DNA of 7,234 bases from Actinomycetota bacterium (GTDB taxonomy: Bacteria > Actinomycetota > Actinomycetes > Nanopelagicales > Nanopelagicaceae), in NCBI GenBank assembly GCA_947480375.1, contig CANKCX010000037.1:1-7234 (forward strand), given 5' to 3'. The notes beneath the pieces are model-generated. The model ran no database searches and had not been told where the DNA came from. It saw only the letters and a program-made list of their open reading frames with translations. Positions 5,992 through 7,234 of the stretch are shown in pieces. Each line of letters opens with the position of its first letter. Position 1 is the stretch's first letter. Position numbers and translations under genes: made by a program.

Positions 5992-6771
5992 TTACTTATT
6001 CCCTTTTCTTTTCAAATTCTTCTTGTAGTTTCCGGTCCGAGGGAGTTCCGATTTGTGCGGATCAAATATTTCATGAGGTGCTAATTCTCCCCTAATTTGC
6101 TCTAACAATTTCGTTAATTCTGCCATTGCATATGCCGTGGCCTCGACTAGAGCCGCCTGATCTTCCGCTTTTCCATACCATTTGCTGAAATCTAGCGGGG
6201 CTCCGGCCAGATATGTAACTTTGGTTCGCCGCCACAGAACAACCTTCTTTGAATATGGTGCCAGCAAATTCTGATCTCCCCATTGCGCCACTGGAATTAC
6301 TGGCGCTTTACTAATTATTGCCAACCGAGCCACACCAGTCTTAGCAACCATGGGCCATAAATTTTCATCTCGCGTAAGTGTGCCTTCAGGATAAATACCG
6401 ACACAGTGTCCGGCTTGCAATAAGCCCAGAGCGCTGTCGAGCGCATGTGATGCTTTATCTGATTGTCTTGAAACTGGAATCTGTCCGGCGTTCTTGATTA
6501 TCCAACCGATTACCGGAATTTTAAAAACTGAATCTTTACCTAAATAGCGAACTGCGCGACCATTTGCATATAGATAGTGTGCAAATAACAAGGCATCGGC
6601 ATAAGAAATATGATTTGAAATGACCATTGCTGGGCCAGATTTTGGAATGTTATTAGCACCGCGCCAATCGCGCTTCGTAAATAGCGAAAGGATCGGAATA
6701 AGAATTCCCGCGGCAATTTTGAAAGTTCTATTGGTGCCGAGTGGATTTCCAACTGGCGGTTGAAATTGCAT
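5992..6771 (-). CDS. plsC: 1-acyl-sn-glycerol-3-phosphate acyltransferase (PlsC family)
   Basis: Membrane-associated acyltransferase that most likely adds the sn-2 acyl chain to lysophosphatidate to form phosphatidate. The 259 residues show the acyltransferase blocks in order: NHISYAD (53-59, with catalytic H54 and D59), GQIPVSRQ (96-103), YPEGTLTRD (127-135) and VIPVAQWG (158-165). A hydrophobic segment at about 18-31 probably anchors it to the inner face of the membrane. The C-terminus is a basic, probably disordered tail rich in Lys and Arg (about 240-259). The ATG has AGGA 7 nt upstream (6779-6782). It is the first gene of a tight operon with gpsA and ddl, and GpsA ultimately supplies its substrate backbone. 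Exact substrate within the PlsC family cannot be settled from sequence; the gpsA linkage favours phospholipid synthesis. Confidence 0.93.
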   Translation of the reverse strand: MQFQPPVGNPLGTNRTFKIAAGILIPILSLFTKRDWRGANNIPKSGPAMVISNHISYADALLFAHYLYANGRAVRYLGKDSVFKIPVIGWIIKNAGQIPVSRQSDKASHALDSALGLLQAGHCVGIYPEGTLTRDENLWPMVAKTGVARLAIISKAPVIPVAQWGDQNLLAPYSKKVVLWRRTKVTYLAGAPLDFSKWYGKAEDQAALVEATAYAMAELTKLLEQIRGELAPHEIFDPHKSELPRTGNYKKNLKRKGNK

Positions 6772-6792
6772 GACTACATCCTAATTCTCATT

Positions 6793-6825
6793 AAAAAAGA
6801 GGGAACCATTTCTGGCTCCCTCTTT
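6793..6825 (-). terminator. Strong intrinsic terminator of hup
   Basis: On the minus strand AAAGAGGGAGCC (6825-6814) pairs with GGTTCCCTCTTT (6807-6796), with one G-U wobble, closing a 6-nt loop to give a 12-bp stem that runs into TTTTTT (6798-6793). The wobble pair becomes an A-C mismatch on the plus strand, and no T-run follows there, so the element is built for minus-strand transcripts. It starts 16 nt after the hup stop and ends 21 nt before the plsC start. Confidence 0.93.
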
Positions 6826-6841
6826 CTAATTACTTTAACTG

Positions 6842-7234
6842 CTAGCGACGCTTAACAGCCTTCTTCGCTGGCTTCTTCTTAGCAGCTGACTTCTTTGCTG
6901 GTGACTTCTTAGCAGCCTTCTTTACTGGCTTCTTCTTAGCAGCCTTCTTAGGTGCAGCCTTCTTTGCAGCTGGCTTAGCAACAACCTTTACAGGTGGCTT
7001 TGGAGCTGCTTCTAGCTTGCGTGCGCCAGAGATAACTTCCTTAAGCGCCTTTGCTGGCAAGAAGCGAACTTTCTTGCTTGCCTTAATTTGAATTGTTTCG
7101 CCAGTGAAAGGGTTGCGGCCCTTACGTGCTGGACGGTCAACTTTCTTAAACTTACCGAAATCATTGATCATTACATCTTCGCCCTTTGAAATGTTGCGAA
7201 CGATGGTGTCAAAAACTACATCTACTGCACGAGC
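6842..7234 (-). CDS. hup: DNA-binding protein HU with lysine-rich tail (N-terminus off the right edge)
   Basis: Nucleoid protein that bends and compacts DNA as a dimer. The frame stays open from the TAG at 6842 to the window edge, giving 130 visible residues. An internal ATG at 7171 is not the start, because the 21 codons before it still read as HU (VRNISKGEDV). About 20 N-terminal residues are missing. The body has the HU core INDFGKF followed by the DNA-gripping arm VDRPARKGRNPFTGE with its intercalating Pro, then FLPAKALKEVISG. After that comes a tail of about 53 residues with 22 lysines and 2 arginines in KKAA/KKPA-type repeats, the histone-H1-like extension known from actinobacterial HupB. 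All 22 tail lysines are AAG. The gene ends in its own strong terminator before plsC, so it is probably a separate, highly expressed unit. Confidence 0.96.
   Translation of the reverse strand, partial: ARAVDVVFDTIVRNISKGEDVMINDFGKFKKVDRPARKGRNPFTGETIQIKASKKVRFLPAKALKEVISGARKLEAAPKPPVKVVAKPAAKKAAPKKAAKKKPVKKAAKKSPAKKSAAKKKPAKKAVKRR
6851..6976 (-). repeat. Degenerate coding repeats for the Lys/Ala tail of HU
   Basis: Low-complexity DNA encoding KKAA, KKPA and KKSPA-like units. The 19-nt string beginning CTGGCTTCTT recurs exactly at 6868-6886 and 6925-6943 (plus-strand reading), 57 nt apart, equal to 19 codons. Such in-frame repetition can expand or contract the tail by recombination or slippage without a frameshift. 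Confidence 0.75.

Noticed and set aside
6842..7171. HU gene starting at the ATG at 7171 (109 residues)
   Set aside because: Upstream codons to the window edge continue the conserved HU sequence in the same frame, so this ATG is an internal methionine and the gene is cut by the edge.
1..7234. A novel defence, mobile or multi-gene accessory system
   Set aside because: Every substantial frame is a known housekeeping family in actinobacterial order, apart from acdS. No repeats, integrase, toxin-antitoxin pair or clustered unknown genes are present.

Overview
This window looks like ordinary chromosomal core sequence from a low-to-mid G+C actinobacterium. G+C is roughly 42-45% on the few lines I counted by eye. 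The gene order recG / rpmB / thiL / Lrp-type small protein / ddl / gpsA / plsC / hup matches the conserved actinobacterial block known from Mycobacterium tuberculosis (recG, rpmB1, thiL, ddlA, gpsA, hupB). The HU protein carries the lysine/alanine-rich tail typical of actinobacteria. Low G+C, very tight gene packing and actinobacterial synteny together suggest a streamlined lineage such as the freshwater Nanopelagicales (acI) or a relative. That placement is inference, not proof.

Layout, left to right. A 5' portion of recG (minus strand, cut by the left edge) is divergent from rpmB (plus). rpmB converges on an ACC deaminase gene, acdS (minus), and their stop codons overlap. acdS lies 22 nt downstream of thiL (minus), so the two are probably cotranscribed. 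thiL is divergent from a 78-residue stand-alone Lrp/AsnC ligand-binding-domain protein (plus). That gene converges on ddl, the last gene of a tightly packed minus-strand operon plsC-gpsA-ddl: the plsC stop abuts the gpsA start, and the gpsA stop overlaps the ddl start as TAATG. Upstream of plsC is a strong intrinsic terminator belonging to hup. hup itself is minus strand and cut by the right edge.

Functionally the block mixes housekeeping tasks: DNA repair (RecG), nucleoid structure (HU), translation (L28), phospholipid synthesis (GpsA makes glycerol-3-phosphate and PlsC acylates lysophosphatidate), peptidoglycan precursor synthesis (Ddl) and thiamine diphosphate synthesis (ThiL). The accessory-looking gene is acdS. 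It retains the residues that distinguish true ACC deaminase from D-cysteine desulfhydrase, and it sits in a slot occupied by other genes in M. tuberculosis. No CRISPR array, mobile element, tRNA or rRNA was seen, and no gene-free stretch exceeds about 125 bases. I see no evidence of an undescribed multi-gene system. The points worth following up are acdS, the hup terminator just ahead of plsC, and several active-site-adjacent substitutions.
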